A stretch of DNA of 64,000 nt from Desulfuromonadales bacterium (GTDB lineage: Bacteria > Desulfobacterota > Desulfuromonadia > Desulfuromonadales > Geopsychrobacteraceae): contig JAHYIY010000001.1 in assembly GCA_019429255.1 (NCBI GenBank), positions 62,001 through 126,000 on the forward strand, in the 5' to 3' direction. Made by a program: the position numbers and the translations under genes. Numbering within the stretch: the first letter of the stretch is position 1; each line of letters begins with the position of its first letter. Below, piece after piece: positions 47,846-56,986 of the stretch. The notes below the pieces were generated by a model. The model saw only the letters and a program-made list of their open reading frames with translations, ran no database searches and was not told the DNA's origin.

Positions 47846-49276
47846 ATGATTTCCGGACTCTACCTGATTACTGACGACAACCGTGATGGCCGCATCTTAC
47901 ACAAAGTCAAGAAAGCTTTGACCGGCGGAGCACGCATCGTCCAGTACCGTGCCAAAGATATCCACCCCGATACACGACGCGACATAGCCGAACAGCTTTG
48001 TTCCCTTTGTCATGAATATAAGGCGATGCTGGTCATCAACGATTTTCCCGAACTGGCGCGTGATGTGGATGCGGACGGGGTTCATCTCGGACAGGACGAC
48101 ATGCCTGTCTCTCAGGCGCGCCAGATTGTTGGTCGCAACAAACTGATCGGTATCTCGACCCATAATGTCGACGAAGCCCTCAAGGCCGAAGCACAAGGTG
48201 CTGACTATATCGCTTTCGGCAGCGTATTTCCTACATCGTCCAAAGAAAACACCACCCTCGTCGGCCTGAAAAACCTGAGCATGGTCCGCAAGGCTGTCCT
48301 CATTCCGTTGGTTGCCATTGGCGGCATGACCCCGGAAAGAGCGTCAGCAGCCATCGACGTCGGTGCCGATGCAGTCGCGGTCATTTCAGGCGTTATGGCA
48401 GACGATAATCCGGGGCGCGCAGCGCGGGAATTTGCCCTGCTGTTCAATCGCCGGTTAGCACTACCTAAAGGCAAGGTCATGACCATTGCCGGGTCCGACT
48501 CCGGCGGCGGCGCCGGAATCCAGGCGGATATTAAAACCATCACCCTGCTGGGCAGCTATGCCTCCAGCGTTTTGACTTCATTGACGGCACAGAACACCCT
48601 CGGTGTCAGTAACATTTATAGTGTTCACACAGATTTTGTGCTCCAGCAACTGGATGCGGTACTCAATGATATAGGAACTGATACCGTTAAAACCGGGATG
48701 CTCAACTGGGGGGGAATTGTCTGGCGGGTAGCCAAAGTGCTGGAAGAACGACACCTGCTTGCAGTTGTTGATCCGGTCATGGTAGCGAAAGGTGGAGCCA
48801 CGCTGCTTGATCAGGAGGCGCGAGACAGTCTGATATCGCGACTTCTACCTCAGGCTTATCTGCTTACTCCCAACTTGCCGGAGGTGACCGCTATGACCGG
48901 CTTAACACCCGAAACAACGGAACAGATGATTGAGGCCGGTCGCACCTTGCAGTCTCTGGGCGTACGTAATGTGCTACTTAAGGGGGGGCACCTGCAAGGT
49001 GACGCTACCGATATTCTTCTGATTGGTGAACAGGAGCATCTGTTTACCTCACCACGGATCAACACGTCAAACACCCATGGTACCGGCTGTTCCCTGGCGG
49101 CCGCCATCGCCACCTTCCTCGCTCAGGGCTATCCGCTCAAACAGGCCGTTGAGCGCAGCAAACGTTTTGTCAACATCGCCATTGAGCATGCTGTTCCCAT
49201 CGGTCAGGGCCACGGCCCGATTAATCATTTTCATGCGGCGATGCAACTCTTGCATGAAAAGGGTCCGATGGATTAA
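47846..49276 (+). CDS. thiED: Fused thiamine phosphate synthase / HMP-P kinase (ThiE-ThiD)
   Basis: 476 residues. The first ~205 are ThiE (GLYLITDDNRDGRILHKV, RIVQYRAKDIHPDTRRDIA, DGVHLGQDDMPVSQARQI, ISTHNVDEALKAEAQGADYIAFGSVFPT, split by eye). Residues ~210-470 are ThiD (VMTIAGSDSGGGAGIQADIKT, SSVLTSLTAQNTLGV, NTHGTGCSLAAAIATFLAQG). It makes HMP-PP and couples it to the thiazole phosphate. Order is E then D. ATG 47846 is ten bases after AGGA. No thiamine-pyrophosphate riboswitch is recognisable upstream. Confidence 0.95.
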   Translation: MISGLYLITDDNRDGRILHKVKKALTGGARIVQYRAKDIHPDTRRDIAEQLCSLCHEYKAMLVINDFPELARDVDADGVHLGQDDMPVSQARQIVGRNKLIGISTHNVDEALKAEAQGADYIAFGSVFPTSSKENTTLVGLKNLSMVRKAVLIPLVAIGGMTPERASAAIDVGADAVAVISGVMADDNPGRAAREFALLFNRRLALPKGKVMTIAGSDSGGGAGIQADIKTITLLGSYASSVLTSLTAQNTLGVSNIYSVHTDFVLQQLDAVLNDIGTDTVKTGMLNWGGIVWRVAKVLEERHLLAVVDPVMVAKGGATLLDQEARDSLISRLLPQAYLLTPNLPEVTAMTGLTPETTEQMIEAGRTLQSLGVRNVLLKGGHLQGDATDILLIGEQEHLFTSPRINTSNTHGTGCSLAAAIATFLAQGYPLKQAVERSKRFVNIAIEHAVPIGQGHGPINHFHAAMQLLHEKGPMD

Positions 49277-49311
49277 ACTGCAGCCATATGCCTGCATCAG
49301 ATCTGTTAACC

Positions 49312-49356
49312 AAACAGCGCGGCCACCCGTCTATTGTGGTTGGCGCTGTTTTTTTC
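49312..49356 (+). terminator. Terminator-like hairpin between thiED and thiC
   Basis: AACAGCGC followed by GGCCAC pairs with GTGGTT and GCGCTGTT (one bulged G), with a run of T directly after. It ends about 20 bp before the thiC start and close to its ribosome binding site, so it could act as an attenuator for thiC. Confidence 0.7.
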
Positions 49357-49375
49357 TCCCCGCAAGGACAATTTA

Positions 49376-50677
49376 ATGACTCAACTGGAGATAGCACGAC
49401 AGGGGCGCATCAGCGACCTTGTTCGGCAAACTGCCGTCGCGGAAAATATCGAACCGGAACTCCTGCGTCAGAAAGTTGCTGCCGGTACGGCGGTGATCTG
49501 CCGCAATAATAAACACCTCAACGCCCGCCCTCTGGCGGTCGGCGAAGGCCTGCGCACCAAAACCAACGCCAACATCGGCACCAGCGGCGACGATACCAGC
49601 ATTGACAAAGAGCTGGAAAAAGCCAAGGTCGCCGCAGCTGCCGGGGCAGATGCGTTGATGGATCTGTCGACCGGAGGCCCCATCGATGACATCCGTGCTG
49701 CCATCATTGCCGAAACTGATCTCTGTATCGGCAGCGTCCCCCTCTATCAGGCCGCCTGTGATGCCGTGCTGCGTCAGGGCAAGCCGATTGTCGACATGAC
49801 GGTTGAAGATATTTTTGACGGGGTCAAAAAACACCTGGACGATGGCGTCGATTTTATCACCGTCCACTGTGGCGTTACCAGAGAGACAGTCGCGCGCATG
49901 GAGCGTGAAGGGCGCCTGCTTGAGGTTGTTTCGCGCGGCGGTTCCTTCACCGTCGAGTGGATGCTCCACAATAACGCGGAAAACCCTTTGTATGAGTATT
50001 ATGATCGCCTGCTTGAACTGGTGCGCCCCTATGATGCGGTGTTATCCCTCGGTGACGGTTTCCGCCCCGGCTGCCTCGCCGATGCCACCGACCGTGCCCA
50101 GGTTCAGGAGCTGATTATCCTTGGTGAGTTGACCCAGCGTGCCCAGGAGGCCGGCATCCAGGTCATGATCGAAGGCCCCGGCCATGTTCCCCTCGATCAG
50201 ATTGAGGCCAACATCAAGCTGCAGAAACGTCTGTGTCATGGCGCCCCATTTTATGTTCTTGGCCCCCTGGTGACTGATATCGCCCCCGGCTATGACCATA
50301 TCACCGCGGCCATCGGTGGTACTGTCGCGGGCGCAGCCGGTGCCGATTTCCTCTGCTACGTCACGCCGAGCGAGCATCTGCGACTACCAACGGTTGAAGA
50401 TGTCCACGAAGGGGTGATGGCGGTACGGATTGCTGCACACGCCGCCGACATTGTCAAAAAGATCCCGGGAGCCATGGAAAAAGACAACGCCATGGCCCGC
50501 TTCCGTAAAAAACTCGACTGGGAAGGACAGTTCTCCGTTGCCATCGACCCGGACAAAGCCCGCCGTATCCGCAAGGAGTCGGGAGTGGATGAAAGTCACG
50601 GTGCCTGCACGATGTGCGGAGCCCTGTGTGCCTACAAGGTCATGAACGAAAGAAAACAGGAAAAAGCCGGCAGCTGA
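49376..50677 (+). CDS. thiC: Phosphomethylpyrimidine synthase ThiC (or BzaF-like paralogue)
   Basis: 433-residue radical SAM enzyme of the ThiC family, which rearranges aminoimidazole ribotide to HMP-P. TKTNANIGTSGDD, IDDIRAAII, DFITVHCGVTRETV, EGPGHVPLDQIEANI and the C-terminal cluster motif CTMCGALC are present. The start at 49376 has AAGGA seven bases upstream. Its position after thiED supports ThiC. The paralogue BzaF, which makes the 5-hydroxybenzimidazole ligand of cobamides from the same substrate, is similar in size and cannot be excluded by eye. Confidence 0.88.
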   Translation: MTQLEIARQGRISDLVRQTAVAENIEPELLRQKVAAGTAVICRNNKHLNARPLAVGEGLRTKTNANIGTSGDDTSIDKELEKAKVAAAAGADALMDLSTGGPIDDIRAAIIAETDLCIGSVPLYQAACDAVLRQGKPIVDMTVEDIFDGVKKHLDDGVDFITVHCGVTRETVARMEREGRLLEVVSRGGSFTVEWMLHNNAENPLYEYYDRLLELVRPYDAVLSLGDGFRPGCLADATDRAQVQELIILGELTQRAQEAGIQVMIEGPGHVPLDQIEANIKLQKRLCHGAPFYVLGPLVTDIAPGYDHITAAIGGTVAGAAGADFLCYVTPSEHLRLPTVEDVHEGVMAVRIAAHAADIVKKIPGAMEKDNAMARFRKKLDWEGQFSVAIDPDKARRIRKESGVDESHGACTMCGALCAYKVMNERKQEKAGS

Positions 50678-50708
50678 AAGATGTAGCCACAAACCCTTAT
50701 TAGCCCAT

Positions 50709-50737
50709 AAAAAAGCCCGCGTCATGCGGGCTTTTTT
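50709..50737. terminator. Bidirectional terminator between thiC and speA
   Basis: GCCCGC (50715-50720) pairs with GCGGGC (50726-50731) around a GTCAT loop, with six A before and six T after, so it works for both convergent genes. speA ends 14 bp beyond it. Confidence 0.85.
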
Positions 50738-50750
50738 GTTGCCGATGGCC

Positions 50751-52658
50751 CTACTCACCCATGTACGTGTACGACACCAGCGTCCGATCGAGCAGTTCAA
50801 TAAAATGACTGCTCTGCTCAATACTGATTTTGCGCGATGCGACACTTTTTTCCAGGGTATCACGCACGTGCTTGAGAATTTCCGGTCCCTTGTACTGCAC
50901 GTACTTGAGGCTTTCCCACACCGCGTCGCCGCTGATCACCGTATCGATCTTGTAACCGGTTTTGCGGTTAAAGGTCACGTGCACGGCATTGGTATCACCG
51001 AACAGGTTGTGCATATCGCCAAGAATTTCCTGATAGGCGCCAATCAGAAAGAAGCCGATGTAGTAATCCTCGTCCTTTTTAACCTTGTGCAGCGGCAGAA
51101 ATTTGGTGCGTCCATTTTCACCGACAAAACTGGTGATCTCACCATCGGAGTCGCAGGTGATGTCGGCAATCGACGCATTGATCTCCGGTTTCTGCTGCAG
51201 GCGCTGAATCGGCATGATCGGAAACAGCTGATCGATGGCCCAGGAATCGGGAATCGACTGAAACAGGGAGAAGTTGGCAAAACAGGTCTGACGTAACGAC
51301 AACTGAAAATTCTGCAATTCTTCCGGTACCAGCTTCAAGCGCTCAACGATACTGTTGATCTTCTGGAAAATCTTGAAACACAGCCACTCGGCCACCGCCC
51401 GGTCATGGAGGTTAAGATAGCCCAGGTTAAACAGGCTGACCGCCTCCTGAATCAGCTGCAGGGTATCGTGGTAATCTTCGCGCAATGAATGACGGTCGAT
51501 GCTCTTGTAGATATCAACCAGTTTTTTAACCGTCGGCGCAAGCTTTTCTGTCGAATCCAGCACCTCTTCAAAATCCGGCGTCAAGCTCTGAGCGTTGGTA
51601 TTCAGGGCATTGGTCACCAGCACCGAATAGTGGGCGACGATCGCCCGCCCGGATTCGGAAATAATGTTGGGACAACGGACTCCGGCATCATCACAGATAT
51701 TTTTAATCTGATAGACAACGTCGTTGGCATACTCCTCGACCGAGTAATTGGCACTGGAAAAATAACTCGACTTGCTGCCGTCATAGTCAACGCCGAGGCC
51801 GCCACCGATATCGACGTACTCCAGATTGACCCCGAGTTTACACATCTCGGCATAGACGCGGGTTCCCTCAATCAGGGCGGACTTGATCTTGTCGATTTTA
51901 GTGATCTGGCTGCCGATATGAAAGTGCAGCAGATTCAAACTCTCGAGCATGTTCTCTTCGCGCAACAGCTCGATAGCTGTCATGATTTCGGAGATGCGCA
52001 AACCGAACTTCGCACCATCACCGCCGGAGGTCGCCCATTTGCCAGTACCTTTTGAAGACAGCTTCACCCGCACACCAAGCTTTGGGGAAATACCGATCTC
52101 GCGCGCCAGAGCAATGATTTTTTCCAGCTCGAACAGCTTCTCAACGACGATGGTGATGTCGTAACCAAGACGGGTCGCATAAAGAACCGTTTCAATAAAT
52201 GCGTGATCCTTGTAGCCATTACAGATAATCGGGATATCCTTGCCGGTGGCAAAGGAAATGGCAATCAGTAGTTCCGGCTTGGAGCCAACCTCCAGACCGA
52301 TATTGTAGCGCTTACCAAACTGGGTGATGGCCTCAACCACCTGACGCTGCTGATTAACCTTGATCGGATAGAAGGTACGATACTCGGCCGGATAGTCATT
52401 GTCGCTGATGGAACTTCTGAAGGCGCGATTGATAGCAGAGATGCGCCCTTCGAGAACGTCCATAAAACGCAGCAGGATCGGTGGCTTGATTTTGCGCTTG
52501 ATCAGGTCGTCAATCAGGACGCGCAGGTCGATGGAATATTTCGAGTTCGGCGAGGGATGAACACAGACGTTCCCCTTACGATTGATCGAAAAGAGATCGG
52601 CACCCCAGTTGCTTAGGTTGTAGAGTTTGTCGGAACTTGCAGTACTCCATTTTTCCAT
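50751..52658 (-). CDS. speA: Biosynthetic arginine decarboxylase
   Basis: 635-residue PLP-dependent enzyme converting arginine to agmatine. TFYPIKVNQQRQVVEAI holds the PLP lysine, LLHFHIGSQI and YVDIGGGLGVDYDGS the phosphate-binding and glycine-rich regions, and IISESGRAIVAHYSVLV. This is the large fold-III form. Agmatine leads to putrescine, the substrate for the two enzymes upstream in the same direction. A miniature element (copy C) separates it from nspC. Confidence 0.96.
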   Translation of the reverse strand: MEKWSTASSDKLYNLSNWGADLFSINRKGNVCVHPSPNSKYSIDLRVLIDDLIKRKIKPPILLRFMDVLEGRISAINRAFRSSISDNDYPAEYRTFYPIKVNQQRQVVEAITQFGKRYNIGLEVGSKPELLIAISFATGKDIPIICNGYKDHAFIETVLYATRLGYDITIVVEKLFELEKIIALAREIGISPKLGVRVKLSSKGTGKWATSGGDGAKFGLRISEIMTAIELLREENMLESLNLLHFHIGSQITKIDKIKSALIEGTRVYAEMCKLGVNLEYVDIGGGLGVDYDGSKSSYFSSANYSVEEYANDVVYQIKNICDDAGVRCPNIISESGRAIVAHYSVLVTNALNTNAQSLTPDFEEVLDSTEKLAPTVKKLVDIYKSIDRHSLREDYHDTLQLIQEAVSLFNLGYLNLHDRAVAEWLCFKIFQKINSIVERLKLVPEELQNFQLSLRQTCFANFSLFQSIPDSWAIDQLFPIMPIQRLQQKPEINASIADITCDSDGEITSFVGENGRTKFLPLHKVKKDEDYYIGFFLIGAYQEILGDMHNLFGDTNAVHVTFNRKTGYKIDTVISGDAVWESLKYVQYKGPEILKHVRDTLEKSVASRKISIEQSSHFIELLDRTLVSYTYMGE

Positions 52659-52794
52659 GAACGGAACCTTTCATGATGGTGATGTCCGGCCACAGGGAGG
52701 TGGTGGATCGGACCCTTGTTCTTATCATAACCAAAATCGGCAACCACTAATGACGATGACCGATTCCGTCCAACTATCAATAGCAAAAAACCTT

Positions 52795-52938
52795 GTAACT
52801 GTTCAGCAGCGGATCGGGGATCCTATGTCAAGGGACGCTTTTCGTCATCCATGACCGCTTGTTGTCGCCGTCCATGGCGACAAACACCCTTGCCACAGGA
52901 GCCAAAGGCCCTGCGCAAGGATAGTACTGAATAGTTAC
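52795..52938 (-). mobile_element. Miniature inverted-repeat element, copy C (reverse)
   Basis: 144 bp from GTAACTGTTCAGC (52795) to CTGAATAGTTAC (52938), in the opposite orientation to copies A and B. Flanking 8-mers are AAAACCTT (52787-52794) and AAAACTTT (52939-52946), one mismatch, suggesting an older insertion. Internal palindrome near 52862-52884. Confidence 0.82.
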
Positions 52939-52954
52939 AAAACTTTTAGACCAA

Positions 52955-54109
52955 TCAACCGAGGCGACTTCTGAAATCGACATAACCAAAACGGCGCACC
53001 ACCGTCAATTCACCCGTATCAGGCTCATAGGTACATAAGTGTGGATGCTGAATGCCGTTGAAGGTCGTGGTTTTGACCGTAGTGTAATGAGCCATATCCT
53101 CAAACGCCAGGCGGCTACCGACCGCCAGAGGCTGATCAAACGACCAATCGCCGATGACATCGCCGGCCAGACAGGATGGCCCACCGAGACGATAGGTAAA
53201 AGGTTTTTCCTGCGGCGCACCGGCACCATGGATTTCCGGACGGTAGGGCATTTCCAGCACATCCGGCATATGGCAGGTCGCCGATACATCGAGAATTGCG
53301 TTATCAACCTCATTGTGCACCAGATCAAGAACTTCGCCGACCAGCAGGCCGGTGCCGATGACGACCGCCTCGCCCGGCTCAAGATACACATCAATCCCGT
53401 ATTTGTTCTGATAATACCGGATCAGCCCGATCAGCCCGTCAATATCGTACCCCGCACGGGTGATATGATGACCACCACCAAAATTGACCCACTTCAGCCG
53501 GGGCAGGAACGCGCCGAATTTTTCTTCAAACACTGCAGCAGTGCGCGCCAGCGGCTCGAACAACTGCTCACACAGGGTGTGAAAATGCAGCCCGTCAACG
53601 CCATCAAGGGAGCGCCCGTCAAATTCTGCCCGTGGTATCCCCAGCCGCGACTTGGGCGCACAGGGATCATAGAGGGGCACCGCTCCTTCCGAATGCTGTG
53701 GGTTAACGCGCAGGCCAATGGACACACGCCCTTGTGTTTTTTCCCACAGGGGACGAAACCGCTCCAGTTGGGAAAAAGAATTAAACACCAGGTGGTCAGA
53801 GATGGCGAGCAACTCCTCGACATCCGCTTCCTTGAAGGCAGCGGAGAAGGAATGCACCTCACCGCCGAACTCCTCACGGCCAAGGCGCGCCTCCCAGGGG
53901 GAACTGGCACAGACCCCTTTCAGGGTCTGGGCCATCAGGGGAAACAGCGGCCAAAAGGAAAAAGCCTTGAGGGCAAAAAGAATCTTTGCCCCGCTACGCT
54001 GCTGCACGTCATCAAGAATCGCAAGATTATGGCGCAAGCGCCCCAGATCGATGACATAGGCAGGCGACGGCGCCAGCTTCAGGATGTTGGGAATGTCGAT
54101 ACCGGTCAC
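52955..54109 (-). CDS. nspC: Carboxynorspermidine/carboxyspermidine decarboxylase
   Basis: 384-residue fold-III PLP decarboxylase. SPAYVIDLGRLRHNLAILD and KILFALKAFSFWPLFP (PLP lysine) open the barrel; WVNFGGGHHITRAGYD and VYLEPGEAVVIGTG bind phosphate; CASSPWEARLGREEFGG is characteristic of NspC. It forms spermidine or norspermidine from the carboxylated intermediate. Starts 3 bp after the dehydrogenase gene. Confidence 0.93.
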   Translation of the reverse strand: MTGIDIPNILKLAPSPAYVIDLGRLRHNLAILDDVQQRSGAKILFALKAFSFWPLFPLMAQTLKGVCASSPWEARLGREEFGGEVHSFSAAFKEADVEELLAISDHLVFNSFSQLERFRPLWEKTQGRVSIGLRVNPQHSEGAVPLYDPCAPKSRLGIPRAEFDGRSLDGVDGLHFHTLCEQLFEPLARTAAVFEEKFGAFLPRLKWVNFGGGHHITRAGYDIDGLIGLIRYYQNKYGIDVYLEPGEAVVIGTGLLVGEVLDLVHNEVDNAILDVSATCHMPDVLEMPYRPEIHGAGAPQEKPFTYRLGGPSCLAGDVIGDWSFDQPLAVGSRLAFEDMAHYTTVKTTTFNGIQHPHLCTYEPDTGELTVVRRFGYVDFRSRLG

Positions 54110-54112
54110 CTG

Positions 54113-55309
54113 CTACAGCTCCGGCCACTGACCTTCAACAACCGTGTACGGTAGCCCCATCGGGCCCAGCTCGGCAAGGAAAACCTCCGGGTCAAACTGC
54201 TCCATGTTCCAAACGCCTAGGGCGTGCCATTTGCCGGTCACCATCATGATGCCGCCGACCACCGCCGGGACCCCGGTGGTATAGCTGATCGCCTGGGAAT
54301 TGGTTTCCCGGTAGCAAGCCTGGTGATCACAGATATTGTAGATGTAGACCTGCTTGCGCTGACCATTTTTGGTGCCGCGGGCAATCACGCCGATACAGGT
54401 TTTACCTTTAGTCAAAGGACCGAGACTGGCCGGATCAGGGAGTAGTGCTTTGAGAAACTGGATCGGCACAATCTTCTGCCCCTGGAATTCAACCTCGTCG
54501 ATACGCGTCATGCCGACATTCTGCAACACCTCCAGATGTTTGAGATAGTTGTCGGAAAAGGTCATCCAGAATTGGGCTTTTTTGATGGTCGGGATATGCT
54601 TGACCAGCGATTCCATTTCTTCGTGATAGAGCCGATAAATGTTCATCGGTCCGATCCCTTCAGGGAAATCAAAAACCCGCCTGGTCGAGAGCGGTGCCGA
54701 TTCGACCCACTGATCATGCTCCCAGTGCCGGCAAGTGGCAGTTATCTCGCGGATATTGATTTCCGGGTTGAAATTGGTCGCAAATGGTAAACCGTGATTC
54801 CCGGCATTGGCATCAATAATGTCGATTTCCTCCACCACATCAAGGTATTTTTTTGCTGCCAGAGCAGTGAAAACATTGGTCACTCCAGGGTCAAAACCGC
54901 TGCCCAACAGTGCCATCACCCCTTTTTCCTTAAAACGGTCATGGTAGGCCCACTGCCAACTGTACTCAAATTTTGCCGTTTCGTGCGGCTCAAAGTTGGC
55001 CGTGTCAAGATAATCAACGCCGGTCTCAAGGCAAGCGTCCATAATCGTCAGATCCTGATAGGGTAAGGCGACATTGATCAGCAGTTGCGGTTGTTCGCGC
55101 TTGATCAGGGCGATCAATTCAGGCACATTATCAGCATCAACCTGCGCCGTTTTAACTGTTACATCCTTGATTTCTGCAGCAATTTCGTCACACTTAGATT
55201 TGGTCCGCGAAGCCAGAGTAATGGCGGAAAAAATATCCTTGCGCTGAGCGCATTTATGGACAACGACGCGACCGACACCGCCGGCACCGATAATCAGAAC
55301 CTTGCTCAT
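54113..55309 (-). CDS. Carboxynorspermidine/carboxyspermidine synthase (dehydrogenase)
   Basis: 398 residues of the saccharopine-dehydrogenase fold. KVLIIGAGGVGRVVVHKCAQ is the NADPH site; DTANFEPHETAKFEYSWQW and GFDPGVTNVFTALAA are typical of the CASDH/CANSDH group. It condenses putrescine or diaminopropane with aspartate semialdehyde. ATG 55309 has GGGAG six bases upstream; an ATG at 55315 touches the site and is less likely. Paired with nspC it gives the spermidine route independent of decarboxylated SAM. Confidence 0.92.
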   Translation of the reverse strand: MSKVLIIGAGGVGRVVVHKCAQRKDIFSAITLASRTKSKCDEIAAEIKDVTVKTAQVDADNVPELIALIKREQPQLLINVALPYQDLTIMDACLETGVDYLDTANFEPHETAKFEYSWQWAYHDRFKEKGVMALLGSGFDPGVTNVFTALAAKKYLDVVEEIDIIDANAGNHGLPFATNFNPEINIREITATCRHWEHDQWVESAPLSTRRVFDFPEGIGPMNIYRLYHEEMESLVKHIPTIKKAQFWMTFSDNYLKHLEVLQNVGMTRIDEVEFQGQKIVPIQFLKALLPDPASLGPLTKGKTCIGVIARGTKNGQRKQVYIYNICDHQACYRETNSQAISYTTGVPAVVGGIMMVTGKWHALGVWNMEQFDPEVFLAELGPMGLPYTVVEGQWPEL

Positions 55310-55610
55310 TTTCATCTCCCTTGCGTTTGCAGAAAAGTCACCAACGCCCGTGCGAGCACATAAACCACCGGCGAAACGCCGCTTTTCCCATGGATCCAAG
55401 AACTAAAGACAATCTATGAATCTACCTTTCCTGTAAACCCTGTCAATAGAAAACAACGGCTACCCCCCAAAACCTGAAACATCCTGCATTGTCCGGCAAA
55501 CCCAAGCTTATACCGGCCTACGACCCCTTGAATCGCCAGAGGGGTTTATGGTGTAATCTTTTTTATCGTCAAGATCAGAACCTTTACTCATTTTCCGACA
55601 GGTTGTTATC
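55310..55610. other. 301-bp divergent promoter region
   Basis: Contains the candidate polyamine-operon promoter (55419-55446) on the minus strand and GC-poor sequence upstream of the lipoprotein gene. I see no other element. Confidence 0.5.
55419..55446 (-). promoter_or_regulatory. Candidate sigma70 promoter of the polyamine genes
   Basis: TTGACA (55446-55441) and TAGATT (55424-55419) on the minus strand, 16-base spacer, about 110 bp upstream of the dehydrogenase start. Confidence 0.45.
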
Positions 55611-56864
55611 GTGTATCTGCTGATCCGTTTAGTGTCTTTTGTCTTCTTGCTGATGTTGTTGAGTGCCTGTACCATGACCAATATAACCCCTCAGCCCACT
55701 GCCACCGCCCGGCAGCCGTACCCACTGCCACAACCAATCGTCGCCGGCGACATATTTCATCTGCCCAGCGGATTCCGGGTCTCCGACGAAACCGTCATTG
55801 ATCATGCCCTGCGAGCTCAGGTCATCTACGTTGGTGAAACCCACGATAACCCGGCATCACACCGTGTCCAGGAAAAAATTCTCCGGGCACTGGCAACAGA
55901 CAATCCAGACAGGATCGCCCTGGGAATGGAAATGTTCACGCCGTCACAACAACCGGTCCTTGATCAATGGAGTGCCGGTGAACTGAGCGAGAAAGAGTTC
56001 TTAAGGCAGGTGGATTGGCATTCAACCTGGAAAATTGACTTTGCCCTTTACCGCGACCTGCTGCTTTTCTGTCGGGATCAGGGCATAAAAATTCTCGCTC
56101 TGAACGCCGAGCCCTTAACCAGACAACTTCTCAGTAGAACAGCAATCGAGGATCTCTCCGCAGAAGACCAAGCCCGATTACCGGAAATGGACTTCGACGA
56201 CCCGCACTATCGTGCCATGCTAACCGCCTTCATGTCGGGACATCCCATGGGGCACGGCAACTTGAGCGGATTCGAAAGGGTGCAAACCCTCTGGGATGAG
56301 ACCATGGCTGCCCATCTGGCAGACTATCTGAGCACCAAAAACTCAAATCACCAGGTCATGGTTGTTGCCGGAAGCAACCATATCCAATATGGTTTTGGAA
56401 TTCCTCGGCGCCTGTTCCGGCGCTTGCCAGTCAGCTATCTGCTCATCGGCACGACCGAAACAGAGGAGTCCAAAACACTCAACCCGGACCGCATCATGAA
56501 GGTCGATACCCCGGAATATCCGCTGCTTCCATATCACTTTCTCTATGTTACTGAATACGAGAAGTTGCTGCGGGTGGGAGTCAAGCTTGGGGTGGTTATA
56601 ACACCGGGTACCGCTGAGCAACAGGGAGTCCTTATCGACAAGCTGTTGCCCGATTCAGCTGCAGCGGCACATGACCTGCGTAGCGGTGACATCCTGCTAC
56701 GGATAGATGGAGAAATCCTCACCGACAGACTGGATCTGACCTATGCCCTGGCTGACAAACAGATTGGCGACAAGGCAACCTTTGAACTATTGCGTGACAA
56801 CAGAGAAATCACGATTGACGTTGAATTTACTGCTGAGAACCAGCAATCACCCAAAATGCCGTAA
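55611..56864 (+). CDS. ChaN-family (haem-binding/Tiki-like) lipoprotein with PDZ domain
   Basis: 417 residues from GTG 55611. A short signal peptide ends in the lipobox LLSAC (Cys20). The middle (about 60-280) is a ChaN/Tiki-superfamily domain: VIYVGETHDNPASHRVQEKIL, LGMEMFTPSQQPVLDQWSAG and VVAGSNHIQYGFGIPRRL, with His/Glu residues able to bind metal or haem. The last ~90 residues are a PDZ-like domain (GVVITPGTAEQQGVLIDKLLPDSAAAAHDL then GDILLRIDGE). Related ChaN is implicated in iron/haem uptake; the PDZ fusion suggests a protein partner in the periplasm. Confidence 0.85.
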   Translation: MYLLIRLVSFVFLLMLLSACTMTNITPQPTATARQPYPLPQPIVAGDIFHLPSGFRVSDETVIDHALRAQVIYVGETHDNPASHRVQEKILRALATDNPDRIALGMEMFTPSQQPVLDQWSAGELSEKEFLRQVDWHSTWKIDFALYRDLLLFCRDQGIKILALNAEPLTRQLLSRTAIEDLSAEDQARLPEMDFDDPHYRAMLTAFMSGHPMGHGNLSGFERVQTLWDETMAAHLADYLSTKNSNHQVMVVAGSNHIQYGFGIPRRLFRRLPVSYLLIGTTETEESKTLNPDRIMKVDTPEYPLLPYHFLYVTEYEKLLRVGVKLGVVITPGTAEQQGVLIDKLLPDSAAAAHDLRSGDILLRIDGEILTDRLDLTYALADKQIGDKATFELLRDNREITIDVEFTAENQQSPKMP

Positions 56865-56875
56865 CTTTTGATGAA

Positions 56876-56928
56876 TAAAAAACCGCCACTCCGGAGGGAG
56901 GCAGAAAAGCTCAACCCGGACTGGCGGC
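56876..56928 (-). terminator. fba terminator
   Basis: On the minus strand CCGCCAGTCCGG (56927-56916) pairs with CCGGAGTGGCGG (56894-56883) with one mismatch, followed by T-rich sequence (A-run 56876-56882 on plus). It also lies just after the ChaN-like gene. Confidence 0.7.
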
Positions 56929-56986
56929 TAATTCGGTAAAGGCAACAACCCTTTTAAAAAGATCGTTTACAGCTAGGTTACAGTTA

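Noticed and set aside
53039-54154. Long plus-strand ORF (371 codons) antisense to nspC
   Set aside because: Shadow of a well-supported gene; no ribosome binding site and no motif.
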